Under the pieces are notes generated by a model. It had not been told where the DNA came from. It saw nothing but the letters and a program-made list of their open reading frames with translations, and did not search any database. The translations under genes were made by a program, and so were the position numbers. Source: UBA952 sp044361535 (GTDB taxonomy: Bacteria > Bacteroidota > Bacteroidia > Flavobacteriales_D > Crocinitomicaceae). From it: DNA of 64,000 nucleotides. The stretch spans positions 219,278-283,277 of the forward strand of contig JBIKIQ010000002.1 of the NCBI GenBank assembly GCA_044361535.1. Direction: 5' to 3'. This document shows, one piece after another, positions 16,786 through 25,802 of the stretch; the stretch's first letter is position 1, and the number at the start of each line of letters is the position of its first letter.

Positions 16786-17610
16786 ATGAGCTTAAAGAAA
16801 TTTAATCCTATTACTCCTGGGCAACGACATAAAGTTGTTATGGAATTGACGGATGTTACTGCTTCAAAACCTGAGAAAAGTTTGCTTTCTTCACGCAAGA
16901 AGTCAGGAGGTAGAAATAATACTGGTAAAATGACAATGCGCTACATTGGTGGTGGTCATAAGCAAAAATATCGTGTTGTTGATTTTAAAAGAGACAAACA
17001 TGGAATTCCTGCTACAGTAAAAACAATTGAGTATGATCCAAATCGAACTGCAAATATTGCTTTATTGTTCTATGCTGATGGTGAAAAGAGATATATCATC
17101 GCACCAAATGGATTGAAAGTTGGAGATAAAGTTGTTTCAGGTGATGATGCCACGCCAAATGTTGGTAATGCAATGTTTCTTGCGAATGTTCCATTGGGAA
17201 CAGTTATTCATAATATAGAGTTACAACCTGGTAAAGGTGGATCAATTGCTCGTGGTGCGGGTACGTATGCTCAGTTGAATGCTCGTGATGGTAAATACGC
17301 AATCGTTAAGTTGCCATCTGGAGAAACAAGAATGATTTTAACTACTTGTTTGGCTACCATAGGTTCTGTTTCTAATTCTGAACACAATCTTGAAGTTTCT
17401 GGTAAAGCTGGTAGGTCAAGATGGTTAGGTAGAAGACCAAGAGTAAGAGGTGTTGTAATGAATCCAGTGGATCACCCTATGGGAGGTGGTGAAGGAAGAA
17501 ATGCCGGAGGACACCCACGTTCACGTAAAGGTATACCAGCTAAAGGTTACAAAACTCGTGCACCGAAAAAGCAATCAAGTAAGTTTATTTTAGAGAAAAG
17601 AAAAAAATAG
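16786..17610 (+). CDS. rplB: 50S ribosomal protein L2
   Basis: 274 residues. Binds 23S rRNA near the peptidyl transferase centre and helps subunit joining. C-terminal signature MNPVDHPMGGGEGRNAGG, containing the essential histidine, is intact, as is the central IELQPGKGG segment. Full length for bacteria. Confidence 0.98.
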   Translation: MSLKKFNPITPGQRHKVVMELTDVTASKPEKSLLSSRKKSGGRNNTGKMTMRYIGGGHKQKYRVVDFKRDKHGIPATVKTIEYDPNRTANIALLFYADGEKRYIIAPNGLKVGDKVVSGDDATPNVGNAMFLANVPLGTVIHNIELQPGKGGSIARGAGTYAQLNARDGKYAIVKLPSGETRMILTTCLATIGSVSNSEHNLEVSGKAGRSRWLGRRPRVRGVVMNPVDHPMGGGEGRNAGGHPRSRKGIPAKGYKTRAPKKQSSKFILEKRKK

Positions 17611-17619
17611 TTTAAGAAT

Positions 17620-17898
17620 ATGAGTCGTTCCTTAAAAAAGCCACCATTTGTACATTATAAACTAATGAAACGAGTTGATGATTCGCAGTCTAATCAAAGT
17701 AAGGCAGTTATCAAAACATGGTCAAGAGCATCTACAATAACACCGGAATTTGTAGGTTTAACATTTGCGGTACACAATGGGAATAAATTTATTCCAGTAT
17801 TTGCCACTGAAAATATGGTTGGTCACAAATTGGGCGAATTTGCTCCTACCAGAAACTTTAGAGGTCACGCCGGTAATAAAAAAGATAAAAAACGATAG
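17620..17898 (+). CDS. rpsS: 30S ribosomal protein S19
   Basis: 92 residues. Head protein that forms a complex with S13. Family sequence SRSLKKPPFV at the N-terminus, TITPEFVGLTFAVHNG, and GHKLGEFAPTRNFRGH near the end are all present. Normal place between rplB and rplV. Confidence 0.98.
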   Translation: MSRSLKKPPFVHYKLMKRVDDSQSNQSKAVIKTWSRASTITPEFVGLTFAVHNGNKFIPVFATENMVGHKLGEFAPTRNFRGHAGNKKDKKR

Positions 17899-17910
17899 AA
17901 TTTAGAACTC

Positions 17911-18306
17911 ATGGGCGCTAGAAAAAGATTAAAAGCAAGTGAACTGAAAGAGCAAAATAGTAAAATTGCTTTTGCTAAATTAAATAACTCTCCAATTGCT
18001 CCACGTAAAATGAGACTTGTTGCAGATTTAATACGTGGAATAGAAGTAAATAAAGCACTAAATATTCTTCAGCATAATGCGAAGGATGCTTCAGTGAGTC
18101 TTGAAAAGTTATTGCGTTCAGCATTGGCTAACTGGGAGCAAAAGAATGAAGGTAAAAGCATAGAGGAAGAGAAGTTAGTTGTTAAAACTATTCAAGTAGA
18201 TGGAGGAACTATGTTGAAAAGAATTCAACCTGCCCCGCAAGGTAGAGCTCATAGAGTTAGAAAGAGATCAAATCACGTTACAATAGTTGTAGATAGTTTA
18301 ATATAA
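17911..18306 (+). CDS. rplV: 50S ribosomal protein L22
   Basis: 131 residues, slightly longer than the E. coli protein (110) owing to an N-terminal extension. The long tunnel hairpin is visible as DGGTMLKRIQPAPQGRAHRVRKRSNH. Macrolide-resistance deletions are known in this loop in other species; none is apparent. It is followed after 4 bases by rpsC. Confidence 0.97.
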   Translation: MGARKRLKASELKEQNSKIAFAKLNNSPIAPRKMRLVADLIRGIEVNKALNILQHNAKDASVSLEKLLRSALANWEQKNEGKSIEEEKLVVKTIQVDGGTMLKRIQPAPQGRAHRVRKRSNHVTIVVDSLI

Positions 18307-18310
18307 AGAA

Positions 18311-19042
18311 ATGGGACAAAAAACAAATCCGATAGGCAATAGATTAGGTTATATCCAAGGTTGGGAATCTAATTGGTATGGTGGAAAAGACTACAAGGAT
18401 AAAATTGTAGAGGATGATCAAATTCGTAAATATTTGTTTGTTCGTTTAGCTAAGGCAAGTATTGCTAAAATAATTATTGAGCGTACTCTTAAGTTAATTA
18501 CAGTTACTATTAATACTGCCCGTCCAGGTGTTATTATTGGTAAAGGTGGCCAAGAGGTTGATAAATTAAAAGAAGAGCTTAAAAAGATTACAAAGAAAGA
18601 AATTCAGATTAATATTTTTGAGGTTAAAAGACCGGAATTAGATGCGCGTTTGGTAGCTGATGGTGTCGCTCGTCAATTGGAGGCAAGAATTTCTTTCCGT
18701 AGAGCAATTAAAATGGCTATCGCTTCTACAATGAGAATGGGAGCTGAAGGAATTAAGGTGAAAATCTCAGGTAGATTAAATGGTGCTGAAATGGCAAGAT
18801 CTGAAATGTATAAAGAAGGTCGTATTCCTTTGCATACTTTTAGAGCCGATATTGATTATGCCATATCAGAAGCCCATACAACTTACGGGAGATTGGGGAT
18901 AAAAGTTTGGATTTGTAAAGGAGAAGTTTATGGTAAAAGAGATTTATCTCCAAATGTAGGTCAATCAACTGGTACATCTCAATCAAATCAAGCTGGTGCA
19001 GCAAAGAAAGGTGGACCAGGATTAAGAAGAAAGAAAAAATAA
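18311..19042 (+). CDS. rpsC: 30S ribosomal protein S3
   Basis: 243 residues. KH domain with VIIGKGGQEVDKL, and the C-terminal domain with SGRLNGAEMAR; both help to form the mRNA entry site. The last 30 residues are a Gln/Ser/Gly stretch ending in a basic RRKKK tail, which is usual in Bacteroidota. Confidence 0.98.
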   Translation: MGQKTNPIGNRLGYIQGWESNWYGGKDYKDKIVEDDQIRKYLFVRLAKASIAKIIIERTLKLITVTINTARPGVIIGKGGQEVDKLKEELKKITKKEIQINIFEVKRPELDARLVADGVARQLEARISFRRAIKMAIASTMRMGAEGIKVKISGRLNGAEMARSEMYKEGRIPLHTFRADIDYAISEAHTTYGRLGIKVWICKGEVYGKRDLSPNVGQSTGTSQSNQAGAAKKGGPGLRRKKK

Positions 19043-19065
19043 TAGATTAGTTAATAGTATTTATC

Positions 19066-19491
19066 ATGTTACAACCGAAACGATCTAAGTTTAGAAGAGT
19101 ACAAAAAGGAAGAGTGAAAGGTTCAGCTCATAGAGGTTCAACGATTGCGTTTGGTACTTTTGGACTGAAAACATTAGAGTCCGGATGGATTACTTCTAGA
19201 CAAATTGAGGCTTCACGTATTGCTGTTACCCGTTATATGAAAAGGGAAGGAAAAGTGTGGATACGTATTTTTCCAGATAAGCCAATAACTTCAAAACCTG
19301 CAGAGGTAAGGATGGGTAAAGGTAAGGGGGCACCTAGTCATTGGGTGGCAGTTGTAAATCCAGGTCGAATTATGTTTGAAGCGGATGGAGTGCCTTATGA
19401 AATTGCAAAGGAAGCATTACGTTTAGCTGCACAGAAATTGCCTGTGAAATGTAAGTTTGTTGTTAGAAATGATTTTGTTATTCCGGTTTAA
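19066..19491 (+). CDS. rplP: 50S ribosomal protein L16
   Basis: 141 residues. Organises the A-site region of 23S rRNA. Family signature GRMGKGKGAP-like segment (VRMGKGKGAPSHWVAVV) and the arginine-rich N-terminus (PKRSKFRRVQKGR) are intact. The arginine hydroxylated by YcfD in some proteobacteria lies in a conserved context. Gap of 23 bases after rpsC. Confidence 0.98.
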   Translation: MLQPKRSKFRRVQKGRVKGSAHRGSTIAFGTFGLKTLESGWITSRQIEASRIAVTRYMKREGKVWIRIFPDKPITSKPAEVRMGKGKGAPSHWVAVVNPGRIMFEADGVPYEIAKEALRLAAQKLPVKCKFVVRNDFVIPV

Positions 19492-19502
19492 TATTAATAA
19501 TT

Positions 19503-19685
19503 ATGAAACAAGCAGAGATCGTAAAATTATCTACGGAAGATTTGAAAAGTAAAGTTGCTACGGCTAGTGATCAGTTGTCGTCTTTAAAGTTTAATCATAA
19601 AATGACTCCGGTTGAGAATCCTTTAAGAATTAGAATTTTGAGGAGAGAAATTGCAAGAATGCGAACGGAATTAGAAAAGCGATAA
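19503..19685 (+). CDS. rpmC: 50S ribosomal protein L29
   Basis: 60 residues, two long helices in a hairpin, as expected. Recognisable by LSTEDLKSKVATASDQLSSL and the ending NPLRIRILRREIARMRT. It lies between L16 and S17 in the canonical order. Confidence 0.97.
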   Translation: MKQAEIVKLSTEDLKSKVATASDQLSSLKFNHKMTPVENPLRIRILRREIARMRTELEKR

Positions 19686-19717
19686 TAAAAGAATATTTTT
19701 AAAACAAGTAGCTTAAA

Positions 19718-19975
19718 ATGGAAAAGCGAAATTTACGTAAAGAAAGAATTGGGGTTGTAACAAGCGATAAAATGGACAAGTCTATTGTTGTTGCTGTTGA
19801 AAGAAAAGTGAAGCACCCTAAATATGGGAAATTTGTGAAGAAGACGACTAAGTTTGTTGCTCACGATGAAACTAACGATTGTAATCAAGGTGATACAGTT
19901 AAAATTATGGAAACTCGTCCTTTGAGTAAATCTAAGAACTGGAGATTAGTTGAAATTGTTGAACGAGCTAAATAA
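19718..19975 (+). CDS. rpsQ: 30S ribosomal protein S17
   Basis: 85 residues. OB-fold protein binding 16S rRNA helix 11. Signature GVVTSDKMDKSIVVAVERK and the loop KYGKFVKKTTKF are clear. The 32 bases before it are the longest gap in this part of the cluster and show no special structure. Confidence 0.98.
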   Translation: MEKRNLRKERIGVVTSDKMDKSIVVAVERKVKHPKYGKFVKKTTKFVAHDETNDCNQGDTVKIMETRPLSKSKNWRLVEIVERAK

Positions 19976-19984
19976 TATTGAAAG

Positions 19985-20353
19985 ATGATACAAGTAGAAT
20001 CAAGACTATCAGTTGCCGATAATTCAGGAGCTAAAGAAGTTCTTTGTATAAGAGTTCTTGGAGGAACTAGAAGAAGATATGCCTCTGTTGGAGATAAGAT
20101 TGTTGTTGCTGTTAAGAGCGCAATGCCTTCCGGTGCAGTAAAGAAAGGTAGTGTTGCAAAGGCAGTTGTTGTGCGTACAACAAAAGAAGTGCGTCGTCCA
20201 GATGGATCATATATTCGTTTTGATGACAATGCATGTGTAATTCTTAACCAAGGTGGTGATATGAGAGGAACTCGTATTTTTGGCCCGGTGGCTAGAGAGT
20301 TACGCGAAAATAACTATATGAAAATTGTTTCATTGGCACCAGAAGTTTTGTAA
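19985..20353 (+). CDS. rplN: 50S ribosomal protein L14
   Basis: 122 residues, standard length. Forms part of the intersubunit bridge B8 and binds RsfS during dormancy in other bacteria. MIQVESRLSVADNSGAK at the start and GTRIFGPVARELRE near the end identify it without doubt. Confidence 0.98.
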   Translation: MIQVESRLSVADNSGAKEVLCIRVLGGTRRRYASVGDKIVVAVKSAMPSGAVKKGSVAKAVVVRTTKEVRRPDGSYIRFDDNACVILNQGGDMRGTRIFGPVARELRENNYMKIVSLAPEVL

Positions 20354-20371
20354 TACGATTAGTTAAAAGTT

Positions 20372-20689
20372 ATGCAGATTAAACTACATATAAAAGTTGG
20401 AGACACTGTTAAGGTAATTAGTGGTGAATCCAAGAATCAAGAAGGTAAAGTTTTAAAAATTGACCGTTCTAAAATGCGAGCTATCGTTGAAGGGGTTAAT
20501 ATGGTGAAAAAACATGCTAAGCCAAGTGCTTCAGATCCTCAAGGTGGAATTATTGAAATGGAAGCTGGACTTCATATTTCAAACCTTATGGTTGTTGTGA
20601 ATGGGCAACCTTCTAAAATAGGAAGAAAGTTAAATGATAAAGGAAATTTAGTTCGTTATTCTAAGAAATCAGGGGAGGTGATAAAATAG
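20372..20689 (+). CDS. rplX: 50S ribosomal protein L24
   Basis: 105 residues. KOW-motif assembly initiator of the large subunit; the KOW signature GDTVKVISGESKNQEGKVLKI is at the N-terminus. Its stop codon is 1 base before the rplE start, so translation is probably coupled. Confidence 0.98.
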   Translation: MQIKLHIKVGDTVKVISGESKNQEGKVLKIDRSKMRAIVEGVNMVKKHAKPSASDPQGGIIEMEAGLHISNLMVVVNGQPSKIGRKLNDKGNLVRYSKKSGEVIK

Positions 20690-20690
20690 T

Positions 20691-21242
20691 ATGAGTTACG
20701 TACCAAGACTTAAGGAAAAATATAGTGCAGAAATAATTTCTTCACTTACAGATAAATTCGGTTATAAAACCGTTATGAGAGTTCCAAAATTATCTAAGAT
20801 CGTTTTGAGCCAAGGGATTGGTGATGCAGTTGCAGATAAGAAAATGATTGATAGTGCAATCGGTGATTTGTCTCGCATAGCTGGTCAAAAGGCTATTCCG
20901 ACTTATTCGAAGAAAGATATTTCAAATTTCAAACTTCGTAAAGGAATGCCAATTGGAACTAAAGTTACTCTTAGAGGAGATAAAATGTATGAGTTTTTAG
21001 ATAGACTTCTGTCTGTGGCTTTACCTCGTACTCGTGATTTTAGAGGAATTAATCCTAAAGGTTTCGACGGAAGAGGTAATTACAATATGGGTGTAACTGA
21101 ACATATTATTTTCCCTGAAATTGATATTGATAAAGTAAGTAAAATATTGGGTATGGATGTAACATTTGTTACGACTGCTCACAGTGATGAAGAAGCGAAA
21201 GCTTTGTTAGATGCATTTGGTTTCCCTTTTAAAACGAAATAA
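20691..21242 (+). CDS. rplE: 50S ribosomal protein L5
   Basis: 183 residues. Binds 5S rRNA in the central protuberance. Signature LSQGIGDAVADKKMIDSA and LPRTRDFRGINPKGFDGRGNY are visible. Followed by rpsN after 3 bases. Confidence 0.98.
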   Translation: MSYVPRLKEKYSAEIISSLTDKFGYKTVMRVPKLSKIVLSQGIGDAVADKKMIDSAIGDLSRIAGQKAIPTYSKKDISNFKLRKGMPIGTKVTLRGDKMYEFLDRLLSVALPRTRDFRGINPKGFDGRGNYNMGVTEHIIFPEIDIDKVSKILGMDVTFVTTAHSDEEAKALLDAFGFPFKTK

Positions 21243-21245
21243 GAA

Positions 21246-21560
21246 ATGGCAAAAGAATCAATGAAAGCGCGTGAGCGCAAAAGAGAAAGGTTAGTTGCAA
21301 GATATGCTAAGAAAAGAGAAGAGCTTGCAAAAGTATTAAAATCAACTGATCCTTCTGAAGAAGTTCAAAATGCTAAATGGGATGCTATGATGGCTTTCCA
21401 AAAATTACCTGCTAATTCGGCGAAGATTCGTTTGCATAATCGTTGTGGATTAACGGGACGTCCAAGAGGTTATATGAGAAATTTTGGAATTTCACGTGTT
21501 ACATTTCGTGAAATGGCTTTAGCTGGAAAAATACCAGGAGTAAAGAAAGCGAGTTGGTAA
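21246..21560 (+). CDS. rpsN: 30S ribosomal protein S14 (long, zinc-free type)
   Basis: 104 residues. It has the S14 C-terminal signature NRCGLTGRPRGYMRNFGISRVTFRE but lacks the CxxC zinc ribbon of the short type, so it is the C-minus form. An internal segment (about residues 33-51, STDPSEEVQNAKWDAMMAF) makes it about the length of E. coli S14 (101). From memory, most flavobacterial S14 proteins are shorter (about 89 residues) and lack this insert. Confidence 0.96.
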   Translation: MAKESMKARERKRERLVARYAKKREELAKVLKSTDPSEEVQNAKWDAMMAFQKLPANSAKIRLHNRCGLTGRPRGYMRNFGISRVTFREMALAGKIPGVKKASW

Positions 21561-21585
21561 TAAATAAGAATTTAGTTTAAAAAAG

Positions 21586-21984
21586 ATGAATACAGATCCA
21601 ATTGCAGATTATTTGACAAGAATCAGAAATGCAAGTAGTGCAGGTTTGAAGTTAGTTCAAATTCCTTCTTCAAATTTAAAAAAATCTATGACACAGATTT
21701 TGTTTGATCAAGGGTATATTTCAAACTACAAAGTAGAAGAAGATGGTAAGCAAGGAATAATAAAAATTGCTTTAAAATACAATACTACTACGCGAGTGCC
21801 AGCTATAACTAGAATTGATAGAATTTCTCGTCCAGGTTTAAGAAAGTATGCGGGTACAGAAAATTTACCGCGTGTATTAAACGGTTTAGGCGTAGCTATT
21901 ATGTCAACTTCAAAAGGCGTTATCACGGATAAAGAGGCTAGAAAGTTGAATGTTGGTGGTGAGGTTCTTTGTTATGTTTATTAA
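21586..21984 (+). CDS. rpsH: 30S ribosomal protein S8
   Basis: 132 residues. Binds the central domain of 16S rRNA, and in E. coli its own mRNA. N-terminal DPIADYLTRIRNA and C-terminal GLGVAIMSTSKGVITDKEARK are the family hallmarks. Gap of 25 bases after rpsN, nothing special in it. Confidence 0.98.
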   Translation: MNTDPIADYLTRIRNASSAGLKLVQIPSSNLKKSMTQILFDQGYISNYKVEEDGKQGIIKIALKYNTTTRVPAITRIDRISRPGLRKYAGTENLPRVLNGLGVAIMSTSKGVITDKEARKLNVGGEVLCYVY

Positions 21985-21996
21985 TATATTATAGAA

Positions 21997-22551
21997 ATGT
22001 CAAGAATAGGAAAAAATCCGGTTGTAATACCCAATGGAGTTGAAGTTAGATTTGACAATAACACGATTATCGTTAAAGGTTCAAAAGGTGAATTAGTTCA
22101 GGAAATGGACTCTTCAATAGGCATGGATATAACAGATGGTGTAATAACATTTACGCGTTCGTCTGATATGCCTGACCACCGATCTAAACATGGATTATAT
22201 AGAGCGCTAACTCAAAATATGATTACAGGTGTTTCTGATGGTTTCAAAAAAGAACTAGAAATTGTAGGTGTTGGTTATCGTGCAAATGCAGTAGGTCAAC
22301 AATTAGAACTTGCATTAGGTTATTCTCATGCGATTATACTAGAGGTTCCAAATCAAGTAAAAATCACTACAGTTACAGAAAAAGGGAAAGCTCCTGTTGT
22401 AACGCTTGAGTCTTTTGACAAACAATTGTTAGGACAAGTGGCTGCAAAGATTAGATCTTTTAGAAAACCAGAGCCTTATAAAGGTAAAGGTATCAAGTTT
22501 GTTGGTGAAGAATTAAGAAGAAAAGCAGGTAAATCTGCAGGTAAAAAATAG
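21997..22551 (+). CDS. rplF: 50S ribosomal protein L6
   Basis: 184 residues, two similar halves. Sits near the sarcin-ricin loop and supports EF-G action. The signature PEPYKGKGIKFVGEELRRKAGK is at the C-terminus and MSRIGKNPVVIPNGVEV at the N-terminus. Confidence 0.98.
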   Translation: MSRIGKNPVVIPNGVEVRFDNNTIIVKGSKGELVQEMDSSIGMDITDGVITFTRSSDMPDHRSKHGLYRALTQNMITGVSDGFKKELEIVGVGYRANAVGQQLELALGYSHAIILEVPNQVKITTVTEKGKAPVVTLESFDKQLLGQVAAKIRSFRKPEPYKGKGIKFVGEELRRKAGKSAGKK

Positions 22552-22558
22552 TTAGGTT

Positions 22559-22912
22559 ATGGCATTAGATAAGTTAAATAGAAGAATCAAAATTAAACGA
22601 AGAATTCGTAAGAAGATATTCGGTACAGCTAAATTGCCTAGGTTGTCTGTATACAGAAGCAATAAGCAAATTTACGCGCAATTGATCGATGATTTGTCAG
22701 GTACAACTTTGGCGTCAGCTGCTTCATATAAAAATAAAGACGCAGACCAAGGAACAAAAATAAATCAAGCCTCAATTGTAGGTAAGTTAGTAGCTGAAAA
22801 AGCAAAATCAGTAGGTATTGATTCTGTAGTTTTTGATAGAAATGGTTATTTGTACCACGGTAGAGTGAAGGCTTTGGCTGATGCTGCTAGAGAAGGTGGT
22901 TTAAAATTTTAA
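22559..22912 (+). CDS. rplR: 50S ribosomal protein L18
   Basis: 117 residues. 5S rRNA-binding protein. Recognised by PRLSVYRSNKQIYAQLIDD and the ending FDRNGYLYHGRVKALADAAREGGLKF (family-typical). Normal position between L6 and S5. Confidence 0.98.
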   Translation: MALDKLNRRIKIKRRIRKKIFGTAKLPRLSVYRSNKQIYAQLIDDLSGTTLASAASYKNKDADQGTKINQASIVGKLVAEKAKSVGIDSVVFDRNGYLYHGRVKALADAAREGGLKF

Positions 22913-22918
22913 TAGTAT

Positions 22919-23437
22919 ATGTCAGTACAAAATATGAATAGAGTTAAATCTGCAGATATCGAATTAAAAGATAAGCTTGTTGCAGTGAATCGAGTAACAA
23001 AAGTTACTAAAGGAGGTAGAACCTTTAGTTTTTCTGCAATAGTTGTTGTTGGAGATGAGAACGGTGTCGTTGGTCACGGTCTGGGAAAAGCCAAGGAAGT
23101 AACTGAGGCGATTACTAAAGGTATCGATGACGCAAAGAAGAATTTGATAAAAGTTCCAATTTTTAAGGGGACTGTTCCTCATGCTCAGAAAGGTAAATTC
23201 GGTGGTGCTAATGTATTATTGAAACCCGCAACTGATGGTACAGGTGTTATAGCAGGTGGTGCGATGCGTGCAGTTTTAGAAAGTGTTGGTATTCACAATG
23301 TACTTGCTAAATCTCAGGGATCATCTAATCCGCACAATGTGGTGAAAGCTACAATGGATGCGTTAGCTCAAATGAGAGATGCTTCCTCGGTTGCTAGACA
23401 AAGAGGAATTTCGGTGGATAAAGTATTTAACGGTTAA
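22919..23437 (+). CDS. rpsE: 30S ribosomal protein S5
   Basis: 172 residues. Takes part in decoding accuracy and mRNA helicase activity at the entry site. It shows the double-stranded RNA-binding-like N-domain (VTKGGRTFSFSAIVVVGDENG) and the C-terminal ribosomal S5 fold with GVIAGGAMRAVLE. The ATG at 22919 follows rplR by 6 bases. Confidence 0.98.
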   Translation: MSVQNMNRVKSADIELKDKLVAVNRVTKVTKGGRTFSFSAIVVVGDENGVVGHGLGKAKEVTEAITKGIDDAKKNLIKVPIFKGTVPHAQKGKFGGANVLLKPATDGTGVIAGGAMRAVLESVGIHNVLAKSQGSSNPHNVVKATMDALAQMRDASSVARQRGISVDKVFNG

Positions 23438-23448
23438 TAACATTGAAC

Positions 23449-23628
23449 ATGTCTACAATAAAACTAAAACAAGTTAGAAGTACAATCAAATGTCCTGCTG
23501 ATCAAAAAGCCACGATCAAAGCATTAGGATTTAAAAGAATGAATCAAGTTATTGAGAAAGAAACAACTCCTCAAATACTTGGAATGGTTAGAAAGGTAAA
23601 CCATTTGTTAGAAGTTATATCAGAATAA
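23449..23628 (+). CDS. rpmD: 50S ribosomal protein L30
   Basis: 59 residues. Signature IKLKQVRSTIKCPADQKATIKALGFKRMN. I chose the ATG at 23449 over a TTG six bases earlier because MSTIKL matches the family start. L30 is absent from some bacteria but regular in Bacteroidota. Confidence 0.97.
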   Translation: MSTIKLKQVRSTIKCPADQKATIKALGFKRMNQVIEKETTPQILGMVRKVNHLLEVISE

Positions 23629-23638
23629 ATTATTTGTA

Positions 23639-24085
23639 ATGAATTTAAGTAATTTAAAACCAGCTGAAGGAGCGGTTAAAAAAGAGAAAAGAATCGGTAG
23701 AGGTCAAGGGTCTGGACATGGTGGAACTTCAACAAGAGGTCATAAAGGAGCTAAGTCTCGTTCAGGTTATAAAACTAAGATAGGATTCGAAGGTGGTCAA
23801 ATGCCGCTTCAAAGACGAGTGCCTAAATTTGGTTTTAAAAATATCAATCGTGTTGAATACAAGGCTGTTAATCTTGCAATACTTCAAAATTTAGCAGAAA
23901 ACAAAAATATTACGGATTTTTCATTTGATGTATTAAGAGAAAATGGAATTGTTTCTAAAAATGACCTTGTGAAAATTTTGGGTAATGGAGAGTTGAAGAC
24001 AAAAATCAATGTAACAGCGCATAAATTTTCTACTTCTGCCAAAGCATCTATAGAAGCACAAGGAGGAAGTTGTTCGGAAATTTAA
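23639..24085 (+). CDS. rplO: 50S ribosomal protein L15
   Basis: 148 residues. The glycine- and arginine-rich N-terminal arm (GRGQGSGHGGTSTRGHKGAKSR-type) that penetrates 23S rRNA is followed by the globular part ending in SIEAQGGSCSEI. Directly precedes secY, as in the classical spc operon. Confidence 0.98.
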   Translation: MNLSNLKPAEGAVKKEKRIGRGQGSGHGGTSTRGHKGAKSRSGYKTKIGFEGGQMPLQRRVPKFGFKNINRVEYKAVNLAILQNLAENKNITDFSFDVLRENGIVSKNDLVKILGNGELKTKINVTAHKFSTSAKASIEAQGGSCSEI

Positions 24086-24101
24086 CATTGCACCTATTTG
24101 A

Positions 24102-25439
24102 ATGAAAAAGTTAGTAGAAAATCTTAAAAATATTTGGAAGGTAGAAGAGCTTCGTAAACGAATCTTACTCACTTTGGGTTTGATTTTAGTTTATCGAGTT
24201 GGATCGTTTATTATCATTCCAGGTGTGGATTATACCGCGTTGGCCAATGCGCAAGCGAAAGGTGATCAGAATGCACTAGAAACATTATTGTCTCTATTTT
24301 CTGGTGGTGGGTTTTCCAATGCTTCTGTAATGGCCTTAGGTATCATGCCATATATTAGCGCTTCAATCATTATGCAATTATTAGGGATGGCGTTACCAGC
24401 TGTTCAAAAAATGCAAAATGAAGGCGAAGCGGGTAGAAAACAAATAAATAATTATACACGTATATTAACGATTATTATTTGTGCTCTACAAGCTCCAAGT
24501 TATTTGACTTTATATGTTCAAAATAAAGGAGCGATGCCAGTTGATGCTTCTACATTCTGGTGGACACAAACAATTCTTGTTCTTGTGGCGGGATCTATGT
24601 TTGCTGTTTGGTTAGGAGAACGCATAACTGAAAAAGGAATCGGAAATGGAATATCTCTATTGATTACTGTAGGTATTTTGGCAAGGTTGCCAGAATCGTT
24701 TATAGCAGAGATAAGCATGAATAAGTCTAATCTTATTATGATTGTTCTTGAAATAGTGGCATTTATGCTTGTTGTGCTATTCACCATTTTAATTGTTCAG
24801 GGTGTTCGAAGAATTCCTTTAAATACAGCGAAAAGAATTGTTGGTGCAAGAGCTGTTGAAGAACAAGGTGCTAGAAATTATCTGCCGATAAAAGTAAATG
24901 CTAGTGGAGTTATGCCAATAATTTTTGCCCAAGCGATAATGACCATTCCTATGATGGCTTTTTCATCCGTAGTTGGCGAAGGAAATTTTATTCAGAAAAT
25001 TTTGAGTGATATATATGGATTAAGCTATAATTTAATTCTTGCATTATTGATTATTGTATTTACGTACTTCTACACTGCGATAATGATAAATCCTAGAAAG
25101 ATTGCTGATGATCTCAAAAGAAGTGGTGGATTTATTCCAGGAATTCGTCCAGGTGAAGAAACTGCAGATTATATTGATTCATTAGTATCAAGAATCACTT
25201 TTCCAGGTTCGTTGTTTCTTGCAGCTATTGCAATTCTTCCTGCAATTGCAAAACAAGCCGGTGTAAATGATGCTTTTGCCATGTTTTTTGGAGGCACATC
25301 AATTTTAATAATGGTCGGTGTAGTATTAGATACATTGCAGCAAATTGAGTCCTATTTATTGAATCGTCACATGGATGGTTTAATGGAAGGTACAAGAATA
25401 AAAGGAAGAAGAAATTTAAACGAAACTTCAGGTTTTTAA
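24102..25439 (+). CDS. secY: Protein translocase subunit SecY
   Basis: Central channel of the Sec translocon in the inner membrane, 445 residues with ten membrane helices. Typical parts: the plug region after helix 1, FSGGGFSNASVMALGIMPYISASI in helix 2, and the cytosolic loop NPRKIADDLKRSGGFIPGIRPG. Partners SecE and SecG lie elsewhere. The last residues (GRRNLNETSGF) are basic, as usual. It is flanked by rplO and infA. Confidence 0.98.
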   Translation: MKKLVENLKNIWKVEELRKRILLTLGLILVYRVGSFIIIPGVDYTALANAQAKGDQNALETLLSLFSGGGFSNASVMALGIMPYISASIIMQLLGMALPAVQKMQNEGEAGRKQINNYTRILTIIICALQAPSYLTLYVQNKGAMPVDASTFWWTQTILVLVAGSMFAVWLGERITEKGIGNGISLLITVGILARLPESFIAEISMNKSNLIMIVLEIVAFMLVVLFTILIVQGVRRIPLNTAKRIVGARAVEEQGARNYLPIKVNASGVMPIIFAQAIMTIPMMAFSSVVGEGNFIQKILSDIYGLSYNLILALLIIVFTYFYTAIMINPRKIADDLKRSGGFIPGIRPGEETADYIDSLVSRITFPGSLFLAAIAILPAIAKQAGVNDAFAMFFGGTSILIMVGVVLDTLQQIESYLLNRHMDGLMEGTRIKGRRNLNETSGF

Positions 25440-25442
25440 ATT

Positions 25443-25661
25443 ATGGCAAAACAATCATCCATTGAACAAGACGGAATTATACTAGAAGCCTTGCCAAATG
25501 CAATGTTTAAAGTAGAGTTAGAAAATGGACATGTTATTATTGCACATATTTCTGGTAAAATGAGGATGTTTTACATTAAAATTCTTCCAGGCGATAAAGT
25601 AAAGGTAGAGATGTCACCATATGATTTAACAAAAGGAAGAATTTCCTTCAGATATAAATAA
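25443..25661 (+). CDS. infA: Translation initiation factor IF-1
   Basis: 72 residues, a single OB fold. Signature MAKQSSIEQDGIILEALPNAMFKVELENGH and GDKVKVEMSPYDLTKGRI-type ending. Starts 3 bases after secY, replacing the adk/map genes found here in some other phyla. Confidence 0.98.
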   Translation: MAKQSSIEQDGIILEALPNAMFKVELENGHVIIAHISGKMRMFYIKILPGDKVKVEMSPYDLTKGRISFRYK

Positions 25662-25672
25662 AATAGAGAAAG

Positions 25673-25789
25673 ATGAAAGTTAGAGCATCAGTAAAGAAAA
25701 GAACAGCGGATTGCAAAATTGTGAAACGCAAAGGAAGAGTTTATATTATTAACAAAAAGAACCCAAAATTAAAGCAACGTCAGGGATAA
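25673..25789 (+). CDS. rpmJ: 50S ribosomal protein L36
   Basis: 38 codons from the ATG at 25673 to TAA at 25787-25789: begins MKVRASVKKRTADCKIVKRK and ends in KLKQRQG. The usual zinc ligands are only partly kept: one cysteine (C14) is present, while the CxxC pair and the late His/Cys are replaced, so this is the zinc-poor (C-minus) form. Canonical place between infA and rpsM. Confidence 0.95.
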   Translation: MKVRASVKKRTADCKIVKRKGRVYIINKKNPKLKQRQG

Positions 25790-25802
25790 AATTATTTATA
25801 GT

